The notes beneath the pieces were generated by a model. It was not told where the DNA came from. It ran no database searches and saw nothing but the letters and a program-made list of their open reading frames with translations. From contig CP076040.1 in the NCBI GenBank assembly GCA_014529675.2, forward strand, positions 1,116,001 to 1,180,000: DNA of 64,000 nucleotides, given 5' to 3'. A program made the translations under genes and the position numbers. The stretch comes from Opitutia bacterium ISCC 52 (GTDB lineage Bacteria > Verrucomicrobiota > Verrucomicrobiia > Opitutales > UBA2995). This document shows, piece after piece, positions 19,009-26,874 of this stretch (its first letter is position 1; the number at the start of each line of letters is the position of its first letter).

Positions 19009-19932
19009 TTATTGATTCCTTATCCAAGAAAATGGATTTGTGGGATCGTTGCGCAACTCGACCAGTAAAGGGGCTTCCAAGCCACCTTGAGTGAGTTGGA
19101 TGCGTCCTATTCTATTTCCAGCATTGGGGAATGGAAGATCAGCTATCCACTTATGGCCGTCGCCATGAATGAATAGAATGGGTTTCGTAAAATCGGTGCT
19201 CGTTGTTTGGTCCAGGTATTCAATGAGCGGACGGAAGGCCTGTTTCTTATAGACAAATTCATTATTGAGCCGTGACCCTGGGTTGGCATGAGCGAAAATC
19301 ACCGCGGCGAAGGCCTCATCTGAGTGCTCCTTGAATTGGATCTCCAACCAACGGCGGTCGTCTTCAATTCTGGATTCCCATTCCTCCCAGTCGTGGACTT
19401 TTCCATTCACCAGATTTATGCCGAGGAACAGAACGCCATCTCGGATAAATGCGAAATTCTCGTCTCGTTCGGGTTGATGTGCCGCGTCCAAGTCATGAGT
19501 CCAGTTTTCCTCGAAACGCATGAAGTTGGATTCCCAGAGCTTCCATGCTTCTGTAGGATTCGTACAGTCATTCCATTCATTGTCGCCAGGAATGATGAAG
19601 ACAGGGTGGGTGCTGGTTTTTAAAATCTCGGCCACGGACTCATAAACCTCAGGTTCACAAGGTGGTGCCCCTTTTTTAATGTCCCCCACATGGGCAACAA
19701 ATTCGATAGCCGTGTTCTCATTTAAGCGGCTGATTTGCTCTCGTAGGATTACCTTTTCACCCTCTATCTCTTCTGGGGTAAGTCCGTAAGGCACGTCTCC
19801 CATTACCGCGAAGGTGAAGAGGGGAGGCGTTGTGGGTCTACTGGGTTGGAGGCTATCAGTTTGATTGCTGCAACTGGACGAGAGTAGTAGAACAGTTGGG
19901 AGGATGAACCAGTGGATAATTTTGCTACTCAT
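19009..19932 (-). CDS. Lipoprotein metallophosphoesterase
   Basis: I start it at ATG 19932 because MSSKIIHWFILPTVLLLSSSC gives a lipoprotein signal with the lipobox cysteine at residue 21; the frame extends upstream to 19977. The 307-residue product has calcineurin-like phosphoesterase metal motifs in order: FAVMGDVPYG, EFVAHVGDIKKG, VFIIPGDNEWNDC, FAHANPGS and FIHGDGHKW. It should be anchored in a membrane facing the periplasm and hydrolyse phosphoesters; the substrate is unknown. It converges with araD and diverges from the broken enolase gene. Confidence 0.87.
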   Translation of the reverse strand: MSSKIIHWFILPTVLLLSSSCSNQTDSLQPSRPTTPPLFTFAVMGDVPYGLTPEEIEGEKVILREQISRLNENTAIEFVAHVGDIKKGAPPCEPEVYESVAEILKTSTHPVFIIPGDNEWNDCTNPTEAWKLWESNFMRFEENWTHDLDAAHQPERDENFAFIRDGVLFLGINLVNGKVHDWEEWESRIEDDRRWLEIQFKEHSDEAFAAVIFAHANPGSRLNNEFVYKKQAFRPLIEYLDQTTSTDFTKPILFIHGDGHKWIADLPFPNAGNRIGRIQLTQGGLEAPLLVELRNDPTNPFSWIRNQ

Positions 19933-20175
19933 ATATTCTTTTTCTAAGGCATAGGAGCATTCATCTATTTTATCCAAGTCTCCAGCTTGTTTTGTAGTTC
20001 TTCGCGAATTTCAGCTTCTTTCAAGCAGCGTTGGATACAGGTCGACATGGACGATGGACCGGAGCAAACGCTGGCAGCTTCCTTTGAGATTGATTTATTG
20101 GTGATTGCGACAACAATTCACGGTGGCCGTTCTCAAACCCCGAGCGGCGACTTCACCTCTATCACAAAATACCCC

Positions 20176-21462
20176 ATGAATCGTCGAAAATTTATCAAAC
20201 AACTAGGACTTGGCCTTGGTGGCCTCGGCTTCTGGAGTTCCTTTCTTCCTCATCACCTCGCGGCCAAGCTTCCCAAGAATATTAAGATCATTGATCTGAA
20301 GGCTTGGGCGGTCGGTATCGAGGCCAACCAGGTGTTCGTGAAGATCTACACCAATGAAGGTGTGACCGGCTTGGGCGAGGCTTCGGTGCATCGTAAAACG
20401 GGCACAACCTTGGCTGCTTGTTTGGAGTTGAAAGATGTCTTGATGGGGCACGATCCGACACGGATCGAATTTCTCTGGCAGGGTATGTTTCGTTGGCCAC
20501 GCTGGCGGGGCGGTCCCGTGCTGAACACGGCTATTAGTGCGGTGGAGATCGCTCTCTGGGATATTCTGGGTAAACTGCTCGATGTTCCGATTTACAATTT
20601 GCTTGGTGGAGCGGCGCGGGATAAAATCCGCCTCTATATTCATGGTCATACTCGAGAAGACGTTCAGTTTGCTAAGTAGAAAGGATACTCAGCAATCAAG
20701 ACTGGCCCCCCGCTGAATATGGTGAATGATCGCTTGCAGTTCCTGTGGGATTTGACGGCTGCAGTCGATAAATTTGCCGAATTGCGCGATGAGGCCGGTC
20801 CCCATTTTGATATTGCGACGGATGCCCATACCAAACTGACGCCCATTCAATCCCTGCAATATGCAAAGGGCATTGAAGAGTTTCGTCCACTTTGGCTAGA
20901 AGAACCGATCAATATTGAGTTTAATGATTCCCTTCAATGGTTGTCAGAACGGACGACCGTTCCGCTTGCAACGGTGGAACGTCATTTTACTAAGTTCGAC
21001 TTTGAAGATCTCATCAGTCGTCATCTGGTATCGTATGTTCAGCCTGATGTGATTCAGGCCGGTGGTATTTCGGAAACACGAAAAATCTGTGCCATGGCCG
21101 AAGCCCAAGGCATCCAGGCAGCCTGTCACAACCCATCGAGTTTACCTTGCACCTTGGCATCATTGCACGTCGACGCGTGCACACCCAATTGTGTGATCCA
21201 GGAGTCAAAATGGAAATTCGTCGAAGGCCGAACGGGTTGGGAAGATGACATCTTTATGGGCACCAAGCTGAAGTTTAAAGATGGATACGCGATGTTGCCG
21301 GACAAGCCGGGTTTGGGCTGTGACTTGGATGAAAAGATCGCGGAAGAGCATCCGTTCGAGCTGGTCAACCCGCAGACGGTTCTGTCCGCGACTATTGATC
21401 TGAGCGCTTTGATCGGATGTGTGCAAAGATGTGGTGAAGTTAGGATGATAATGGATCCGTGA
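20176..21462 (+). pseudogene. Tat-exported enolase-superfamily dehydratase broken by TAG
   Basis: ATG 20176 gives a Tat-type leader (MNRRKFIKQLGLGLGGLGFW) followed by a mandelate-racemase/galactonate-dehydratase-like protein of about 428 codons. TAG at 20677-20679 interrupts it: EDVQFAK-stop-KGYSAIKTGPP. The second half keeps family landmarks: FDIATDAHTKLTP, RPLWLEEPI, LATVERHFTKFDFEDL, YVQPDVIQAGGISETRKI and AACHNPSS. The frame is unchanged across the stop. The missing residue lies just before the catalytic-lysine strand, and I cannot say what it was. The last 30 residues after HPFEL fit the family poorly, so the 3' end may also be altered. Confidence 0.8.
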
Positions 21463-21641
21463 AGAATATGCTGTAGTCGTTGGTTTTCGATTGCCCACAG
21501 CCTGAAGCCTACATGCCGAGTGTTCCTTCTTCCTGGCTTGGTCACGCACCGACGTGCGCTCCCGCGCCAATCATTCGTTAAGCTCGACATCTAGATCTTC
21601 TCAAGCTGCTCAGATGATACGTCGGAGCTCGTAGGGTGCGT

Positions 21642-21711
21642 TTGTAGGAGCTGCTTTAGCTGCGGTATGTTACTCATATACCTGTCGATCGGCAGCAAGC
21701 TACCTCCTACG
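21642..21711. repeat. Divergent REP-like inverted pair
   Basis: TGTAGGAGCTGCTTTAGCTG plus CGGT (21642-21665) faces TCGGCAGCAAGCTACCTCCT plus ACG (21689-21711), whose reverse complement is CGTAGGAGGTAGCTTGCTGC plus CGA. Both share the GTAGGAG head and GCTGC hairpin arms with the perfect pair at 18050-18119, so they are one family at different stages of drift. The pair occupies part of the 325-bp gap 21463-21787, where nothing else is recognised. Confidence 0.7.
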
Positions 21712-21787
21712 TCTATCTATTGGTCAGGGATAATCGAAGGCGATTGAACGCTTGAACTAGGAGGAGGTCGGGGCATAGCCTTTATAA

Positions 21788-22282
21788 ATGCTTAGTGCTT
21801 CCAAGATTATCGATGCGATTAAAGCCCAGGGGGTGACCCATGTGGTTGGATTGGCGGATAACTTGTGCCGGGTGTTGTTTGAGGGGTTACAGGATGAGGA
21901 ATCGCTTGAGATCGTGCATGTGAGCCGGGAAGGCGAGGCCTTCGCAATTGCTTCTGGATTGTACTTGGGGGGAAAGAAACCTCTGATACTTATTCAGAAT
22001 ACGGGCTTCCTGGAGTCGGGGGATGCGTTTCGCGGAACGAGTTGGATTATGGAAATTCCTCAAGTCATGCTGATTGCCTATCGAGGATTTAAGACGCTGG
22101 ATCCGGATTCGGAGAGAAGGGACACGGTTGCAGAATTTACGGAGCCGACACTCAAGGCTTGGAATATCCCTTATAAAACAATGGTGGGCGATGAAGATAT
22201 GCCCATGATTGAGCGCGCATTTAAAATTGCTGAAGTTACCTCTAGACCCGCTGCGGTATTGATTGCGGAAACGACAAGCTGA
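21788..22282 (+). CDS. Sulfopyruvate/phosphonopyruvate decarboxylase-like, alpha subunit (PYR domain)
   Basis: The 164-residue protein matches the N-terminal pyrimidine-binding domain of thiamine-diphosphate enzymes as found alone in ComD-type sulfopyruvate decarboxylase. Features are SASKIIDAIKAQGVTHVVGLADN, IVHVSREGEAFAIASGLYLGGKKPLILIQNTGF, and the glutamate in SREGEA, which activates the cofactor. It has no leader and is cytoplasmic. The partner cofactor domain follows after 2 bp, so the two form an alpha/beta enzyme. The true substrate may be sulfopyruvate or another 2-keto acid; no other coenzyme M or taurine-type gene is nearby. Confidence 0.8.
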   Translation: MLSASKIIDAIKAQGVTHVVGLADNLCRVLFEGLQDEESLEIVHVSREGEAFAIASGLYLGGKKPLILIQNTGFLESGDAFRGTSWIMEIPQVMLIAYRGFKTLDPDSERRDTVAEFTEPTLKAWNIPYKTMVGDEDMPMIERAFKIAEVTSRPAAVLIAETTS

Positions 22283-22284
22283 CT

Positions 22285-22848
22285 ATGTTGAATAAATATA
22301 CCTGTTTGGAAAAGCTGGCGGCCCTTCGGAAAGACGAAGTGGTGGTTACCTGTATGGGATCGGCAAAGCCTTGGGAGAAGTTATCTGATACCGCACTCGA
22401 TTTTGCTTCGGTGGATAGTGCGATGGGGCATGCCGCAGATTTTGCACTTGGACTGGCCATTGCCCAGCCGGAGCGACGGATCATCACTATCAATGGGGAT
22501 GGGAGTATGTTGATGTGTCTGGGAACGTTCGTAACGCTGGCTCAGCGTCCCTGTGAAAACTATTCCATGATCATCATTGAAAACGGTACTTACGAAGTGA
22601 CTGGCAATCAGACCCTGCCGGGCGCAGGCAAGATGGACTTTGAAGCGATCGCCCGGGGATCAGGTATCGAAAATGTGGTTACAGTTGAAACTGAAGAGGC
22701 CTTTGAAGACTGTCTGCCTCGGGTGTTTACTGAAACAGGTCCAGCGGTATTTATTTGGAAAGTGGAACGCGGTCAGGAAGGTGTGCCTAAGTTTGAAATG
22801 AGCATAGCCAATCGAGCAGCACGCTTGAAGAAGGCGTTGGAGAAGTGA
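22285..22848 (+). CDS. Sulfopyruvate/phosphonopyruvate decarboxylase-like, beta subunit (PP domain)
   Basis: The 187-residue protein is the diphosphate-binding half of a split thiamine-diphosphate decarboxylase (ComE type). It shows GHAADFALGLAIAQPERRIITINGDGSMLMCLGTF and, about 30 residues later, IIENGTYEVTGNQ, matching the GDG-x(25-30)-N magnesium/TPP motif. The start is 2 bp after the alpha-subunit stop, which implies translational coupling. The gene stops with TGA, and a palindromic repeat pair follows. Decarboxylation of a 2-keto acid to an aldehyde is the expected reaction. Confidence 0.82.
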   Translation: MLNKYTCLEKLAALRKDEVVVTCMGSAKPWEKLSDTALDFASVDSAMGHAADFALGLAIAQPERRIITINGDGSMLMCLGTFVTLAQRPCENYSMIIIENGTYEVTGNQTLPGAGKMDFEAIARGSGIENVVTVETEEAFEDCLPRVFTETGPAVFIWKVERGQEGVPKFEMSIANRAARLKKALEK

Positions 22849-22863
22849 TTCTGTGGATGATAA

Positions 22864-22990
22864 ACTAGAGTAGCACAGGCTTCCAGCCTGTGTTTTTTCG
22901 AAAACGCACGATTTTGGATTAAAGGTGATCCGTTCTGGTTACTTGACCCCAAGGAAACTTACACAGGCTGGGAAGCCTGTGCTACTCTAC
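22864..22990. repeat. Second facing pair of GTAGCACAGGC repeats
   Basis: AGAGTAGCACAGGCTTCCAG followed by CCTGTG (about 22866-22891) faces ACACAGGCTGGGAAGCCTGT followed by GCTACTCT (about 22961-22988). The organisation equals that of the pair at 1161-1336, with about 70 bp of other sequence between the copies. The right copy supplies the TAG stop codon of the leftward FG-GAP gene (22982-22984). The pair lies between converging genes, again consistent with a terminator-like or REP-like element. Confidence 0.82.
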
Positions 22991-24439
22991 AACCGTCGGC
23001 AATCCCACCTCACGGCTTTCGCTTTCCCTCGCTGGTTTAAACCGTTCTGTTGGGTGGGCTGTCCTCACCTGCTCCAGCCAGAACACACCATCGTAGGGAT
23101 AGCTGTTTCCGCGCGTGGATACAAAATCGATGTCTCCGTCTTTATCGAGGTCCATGGGGATGAACTTATCGAACATGCCGCGAATACGGCGTGAGATGTC
23201 GTGCCTGATCCATTGCCCTTTTGGATCACTCGGATGTTCAAACCACGCCAGTCTTCCTATGTTATCATCAGCGGTTTTGTCAGTACCGTCGTGATCCCTG
23301 GGAGAGCCACTATAAGTACCAGTCAGTACGTCGGGTTTTCCATCATCATTGATGTCGGCAATAACGATTCCAATCAACATGTCGGGATAGGTGGTTCCTA
23401 TGGGATATGCTTTCCAGGGATCTGAGAAATTTTCTGGTTGTTCAATCCATGCAAACTTCCGTTTCGCAGGACTGTGATAGACCACGATATCCAGGCGACC
23501 ATCCTTGTTGAAATCGTGAAAGTCCACATTCACTCCGGTAATTGGGTAGGGTTCATCTCCCTCAAAGGCGTTGATCTCATGTTCCTTGAATGAAATGGGC
23601 GTTGTCCCAAGGTTCTCAAACCAGAAGATCCGTTCTTCCCACCGGGATGCCCCAAAAATGTCCAGGTCACCATCTCCATCGAGATCTACTGGTCGCGAAT
23701 TTTCCGGTACCAGTACCCGGCTGAGCTCATGCTCCTCCCAAGAATCACCATCGAGGAAATCCCCTTTTATCTCAAACCATGAAATAGGCCACTTCTTGTC
23801 CCTGCTGGCATTCTGGGTGCCTTTGTTAGGCGCTACGATTTCGTATTTCCCGTCCTGATTGAAATCGGCAAAAAACGCGCGAATAAAGGATCCTCGGTTT
23901 TCAGTGATTTTTGGGATCACGCGTTCCCACTTTCCGGAACGAATATTCTTACCTGGGTTTTGGAAATAGATGAGGTGTTCAATTTCACACGCAGCGATGA
24001 TGTCGGGCCAACCGTCTCCATTGACGTCTGCAATATCAACGTCTTCCGCTGCGCCCGCTTCCGGTCCCTCGGCCAATGTTGCCAATTCCCACTCATTGGG
24101 ATCGCTGCTTCCGAAAGCTAATCGAATGTGCCCCTTGGCAATCCCATCGTATTCGATGTCTGATTCGTGAACAGAAACGATGTCCGGAAAACCATCCTGA
24201 TCTAGGTCTCCCATTGTCAGACCATCGCTTCCACTTAGCTTTACGCCATGGATATCGGCCGTGTCGATCAGATGTTCTTTCCAAGAGATGAACTGACCAT
24301 CGTCGGCTTTAGCTTCAGATAGGCGGGAAGCAACAGGTGGATTGTCATCGGCGGAATTTAAGGAATCACGACATGAAGAGAAGATGAGAGCTGTGAATCC
24401 CAGGGATAGGATGTGAATGCTTCGTTTTTGTATGATCAT
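22982..24439 (-). CDS. Lipoprotein with FG-GAP/VCBS beta-propeller repeats
   Basis: The start at ATG 24439 gives MIIQKRSIHILSLGFTALIFSSC, a lipoprotein leader; the longer frame to 24484 lacks this placement. The 485-residue product carries at least seven calcium-binding FG-GAP repeats, for example DLDQDGFPDIVSVHESD, DVNGDGWPDIIAACEIE, DFNQDGKYEIVAPNKG, DLDGDGDLDIFGAS, DFNKDGRLDIVVYHS, DINDDGKPDVLTGTYSG and DLDKDGDIDFVSTRG. These fold into a propeller, usually for surface binding. Its stop codon lies inside a palindromic repeat. No enzymatic motif is seen. Confidence 0.88.
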   Translation of the reverse strand: MIIQKRSIHILSLGFTALIFSSCRDSLNSADDNPPVASRLSEAKADDGQFISWKEHLIDTADIHGVKLSGSDGLTMGDLDQDGFPDIVSVHESDIEYDGIAKGHIRLAFGSSDPNEWELATLAEGPEAGAAEDVDIADVNGDGWPDIIAACEIEHLIYFQNPGKNIRSGKWERVIPKITENRGSFIRAFFADFNQDGKYEIVAPNKGTQNASRDKKWPISWFEIKGDFLDGDSWEEHELSRVLVPENSRPVDLDGDGDLDIFGASRWEERIFWFENLGTTPISFKEHEINAFEGDEPYPITGVNVDFHDFNKDGRLDIVVYHSPAKRKFAWIEQPENFSDPWKAYPIGTTYPDMLIGIVIADINDDGKPDVLTGTYSGSPRDHDGTDKTADDNIGRLAWFEHPSDPKGQWIRHDISRRIRGMFDKFIPMDLDKDGDIDFVSTRGNSYPYDGVFWLEQVRTAHPTERFKPARESESREVGLPTVVE

Positions 24440-24447
24440 CGGATTCC

Positions 24448-24535
24448 GTATAACGGCAGAGCGAGGACGCTCTTGCCCTACCAAATTAAGAGAGAGATGG
24501 TAGGGCTACTGCATCCCTGCATTGCCGTACGTTAT
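24448..24535. repeat. Palindromic intergenic element of about 90 bp
   Basis: The gap between the FG-GAP gene and the RraA-like remnant is filled by one nested palindrome. The outer arms are TATAACGGCA near 24449 and TGCCGTACGTTAT near 24523. Middle arms are TTGCCCTACCA (about 24473-24483) and TGGTAGGGC (about 24498-24506). Two inner hairpins, AGAGCGAGGACGCTCT and TGCATCCCTGCA, sit inside. The TTGCCCTACC unit also occurs near 11067. It has the shape of a small non-autonomous repeat; no coding sequence is present. Confidence 0.65.
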
Positions 24536-24542
24536 GTTAGGT

Positions 24543-25293
24543 TTACCAAGTTCGTTCCTTCAATAACTCCTCGATTCTCTCCAGAGACATGGGGAGGTCA
24601 TCCTTTGTTTTTAACCAACCTTCAAAATCTTTTTCAATGTTCTCAGCCCAACGGGTGTCGATTTGGCCTGGGGTGTAGACTCCCGCCTTGAGTCGAGCAA
24701 AGCCAAACTCATCGCGAAGTTGAACGATTTCCGCTGTTTCTACAATTCTCTGAGCCAGGTGAGGAGGGATGACTATAACGCCTTCGCGTTTTCCCAGGAT
24801 AACATCGCCGGGCATCACCACAGTATTGCCAATGTTGGTTGGGATGTTGATACCAGCAATGGTGGATGCCCAGTAATAGCCAGGATTCCAATTGCGGACG
24901 AATCCATTAAATCCTTCGATGGCTTCGAGCTGTTCCAGGTCGCGGATTTCACCATTAAACAACACACCGTTTCCGGATTTGGCGTAAATGGCATTGGCAA
25001 GATTTCCACCGATGATGGACCTCCCCCGGATGCACATGCTTCCAGCCGCGTTCGAACTGGTAATCATATCCTTCGTTTCGAAGGACCGACCACGCCTCCT
25101 CGATATTTACCTTCTTCATTCGCTCTATGATATCGTCTGGCACTTTGGGGCGACCGTCATCAAAGCGTTCGCCTGTCCAATCAGGTGTGTAAGCGATGAG
25201 TCGCTCCTTCGTCATTTTTAGCGGCATAGCCAAAGCTGCCTGACAGAGGAGGATAATAGGAATCAAGAGAAGTGTTAGTTTTTTTAGGGTCAT
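24543..25293 (-). pseudogene. Secreted RraA-like/HMG-aldolase family protein, frameshifted with an apparent deletion
   Basis: ATG 25293 gives a signal peptide (MTLKKLTLLLIPIILLCQAALA) and the family's N-terminal part (DDIIERMKKVNIEEAWSVLRNEGYDYQFERGWKHVHPGEV). The frame is lost near 25030, and the C-terminal part continues in another frame: RGRSIIGGNLANAIYAKSGNGVLFNGEIRDL, VVMPGDVILGKREGVIVIPPHLAQRIVE and a last stop at 24543. Relatives have roughly 40 residues between these blocks (the ALTA...DVFGK region), so the lesion is probably a deletion plus frameshift. The family comprises aldolases/decarboxylases acting on oxaloacetate-like or sugar-acid products. Confidence 0.75.
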
Positions 25294-25322
25294 GATTTTG
25301 GTTTTAAAAATTGGATATTGAG

Positions 25323-26444
25323 TTATGCCGACGCTTCAGCCTCTGCGTTTACGGCTTTGATGAGTGCTCCAAGATAACCGTAGCAAAAGGCAAAACCTTG
25401 GCTGCCATCCGGATCGTCCGGGTGCTTAGGTACATGGTCTGGCATGATCATGTGTTCGTATTGGACATCACGCAGGGATCGCATGACCTCGAGGAAGTCC
25501 ATGTCACCATTATCCGGGTACACTTCCTGAAAGTTTCCCCAGCCGCCTTTGATGTTGCGCATGTGCACATTGAAGATTTGGTTTCGATTACCTGCGTAAC
25601 GGATGAGTTCGTGGATTTCGGTATTCGGATCTACCATGCCTTCTGCGCAGGATCCCAGACAGAGATTGAAGCCGTGCATGGGGCTGTCTGACAAATTGGC
25701 AAAGCGCTTGATGCCGTGCATGATGTCGGGGCTGTTCCAGCGTGTGATTCCCTTGAAACCTTCTGGAAGCGGAGGATCGGCGATGTGGTTGCCGAGTTGG
25801 ACGTTGTATTCTTCCGCTACTGGAAGTAGTCGATCGAGTAAGTAGACAATACGCTCGAATACGGTATCCGCATCGACCAAGCCAGCGTCTGTAAGGATCT
25901 TTGCTTGCTTCATGCCGATGGATTCGTCCCAGCTCGAGTAAGTGGCGTTCCCTCTCCCTACGGTGCGTTCGGTGCGGACGACGGGAAGGATGGTTGTGTT
26001 GTAAAGAAGCGCTCTGACACCTGTCTGTCCGGCGACGGAGATCATCTGTTGGATGAGCTCGATCTCACGATCCCGTTCCGGGCTTTTACCCAGCATAATA
26101 TTCGGAACGCTCACTCGTTCGATACCTGCGGAACTGAGGGGTAGGTGATAGGCATCGATAGAAATGTCGTATTTGGCAGCCATCTCTACTCGCCGCTTGG
26201 CGTCGTCGATATCCCAGCCGACACCTTCGATGAACGTGGGTGCTTTACCATCGATGTTTTTGATGCCGTGGCGGGCTTTGAATTCCAACTCCTTGATGGT
26301 GACATCACCACGTTGGCAGCCGATGTGCATCTTGGCAGCTTTGATCTTGGTTTTGGCTGAAGACTGTGTGCAGGAGACAGCGGCTCCGCTAGCTGCGGCC
26401 GCTGCACCAGCGGTGAGTAATTTGGCAAACGTTCTACGTTTCAT
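25323..26444 (-). CDS. Tat-exported mannonate dehydratase-like protein
   Basis: The 373-residue protein begins with a Tat/lipoprotein-like leader (MKRRTFAKLLTAGAAAAASGAAVSC) and continues with a TIM barrel like UxuA, which dehydrates D-mannonate to 2-keto-3-deoxygluconate. Landmarks are IHIGCQRGD-type sequence near residue 41, WNSPDIMHGIKRFANL, HGFNLCLGSCAEGM, the metal-site IFNVHMRNIKGG and MIMPDHVPKHPDD. An exported UxuA homologue is unusual because the classical enzyme is cytoplasmic, so it may have another substrate. It lies 29 bp before the RraA-like remnant in the same direction. Confidence 0.82.
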   Translation of the reverse strand: MKRRTFAKLLTAGAAAAASGAAVSCTQSSAKTKIKAAKMHIGCQRGDVTIKELEFKARHGIKNIDGKAPTFIEGVGWDIDDAKRRVEMAAKYDISIDAYHLPLSSAGIERVSVPNIMLGKSPERDREIELIQQMISVAGQTGVRALLYNTTILPVVRTERTVGRGNATYSSWDESIGMKQAKILTDAGLVDADTVFERIVYLLDRLLPVAEEYNVQLGNHIADPPLPEGFKGITRWNSPDIMHGIKRFANLSDSPMHGFNLCLGSCAEGMVDPNTEIHELIRYAGNRNQIFNVHMRNIKGGWGNFQEVYPDNGDMDFLEVMRSLRDVQYEHMIMPDHVPKHPDDPDGSQGFAFCYGYLGALIKAVNAEAEASA

Positions 26445-26478
26445 GTGTTTGGGGTATGATGTGTTGAAAGGTTTGGGG

Positions 26479-26679
26479 TTATGAGCCTGCTTGAGCTTCG
26501 GAGGCTTCCATGTCCTGTTTCCAGTTTCTGTAAATCGTTTTCAGCTCGTTAAATGTTTCGGGGTGGAAGTAGCGGAGGTCACGATGTTCGCCGGGGTCTT
26601 CATCCAGATTGAATAAGAATTCACCATACTCAATCTCGAAAAACTGTCTTCGGGAGAGGCGCTTTAAAGTGGGTGTCAT
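26479..26679 (-). pseudogene. C-terminal remnant of a sulfatase
   Basis: Only 66 codons remain. The segment IEYGEFLFNLDEDPGEHRDLRYFHPETFNELKTIYRNW matches the C-terminal end of type I sulfatases, where xLFNLxxDPxExxNL is followed by a helical tail. No upstream part of a sulfatase, no catalytic motif and no leader are present in any frame between 26680 and 26874. It lies 34 bp upstream of the mannonate-dehydratase-like gene on the same strand, so a sulfatase probably once stood here. Confidence 0.65.
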
Positions 26680-26874
26680 AATAGGGTAGTGTGGGTTTCT
26701 GATTGAGAATTCAGGGGTAGAGGTACGGGATCACCGATATGGTCATTTCAGCGGTTGAGGTCTTGTAGGGCAACACTTTCCCATGGATAAACGTTGTTTA
26801 GTAAACCTGTAGTGGAGTCGGTTCTTGATGTTGGAGATGGCCGCCCTTAGATTTTCTCACCATTGTTCGATCTC

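Noticed and set aside
19987-20175. N-terminal extension of the broken enolase-family gene
   Set aside because: The frame is open but the sequence is not family-like, and a typical Tat leader begins at the ATG at 20176.
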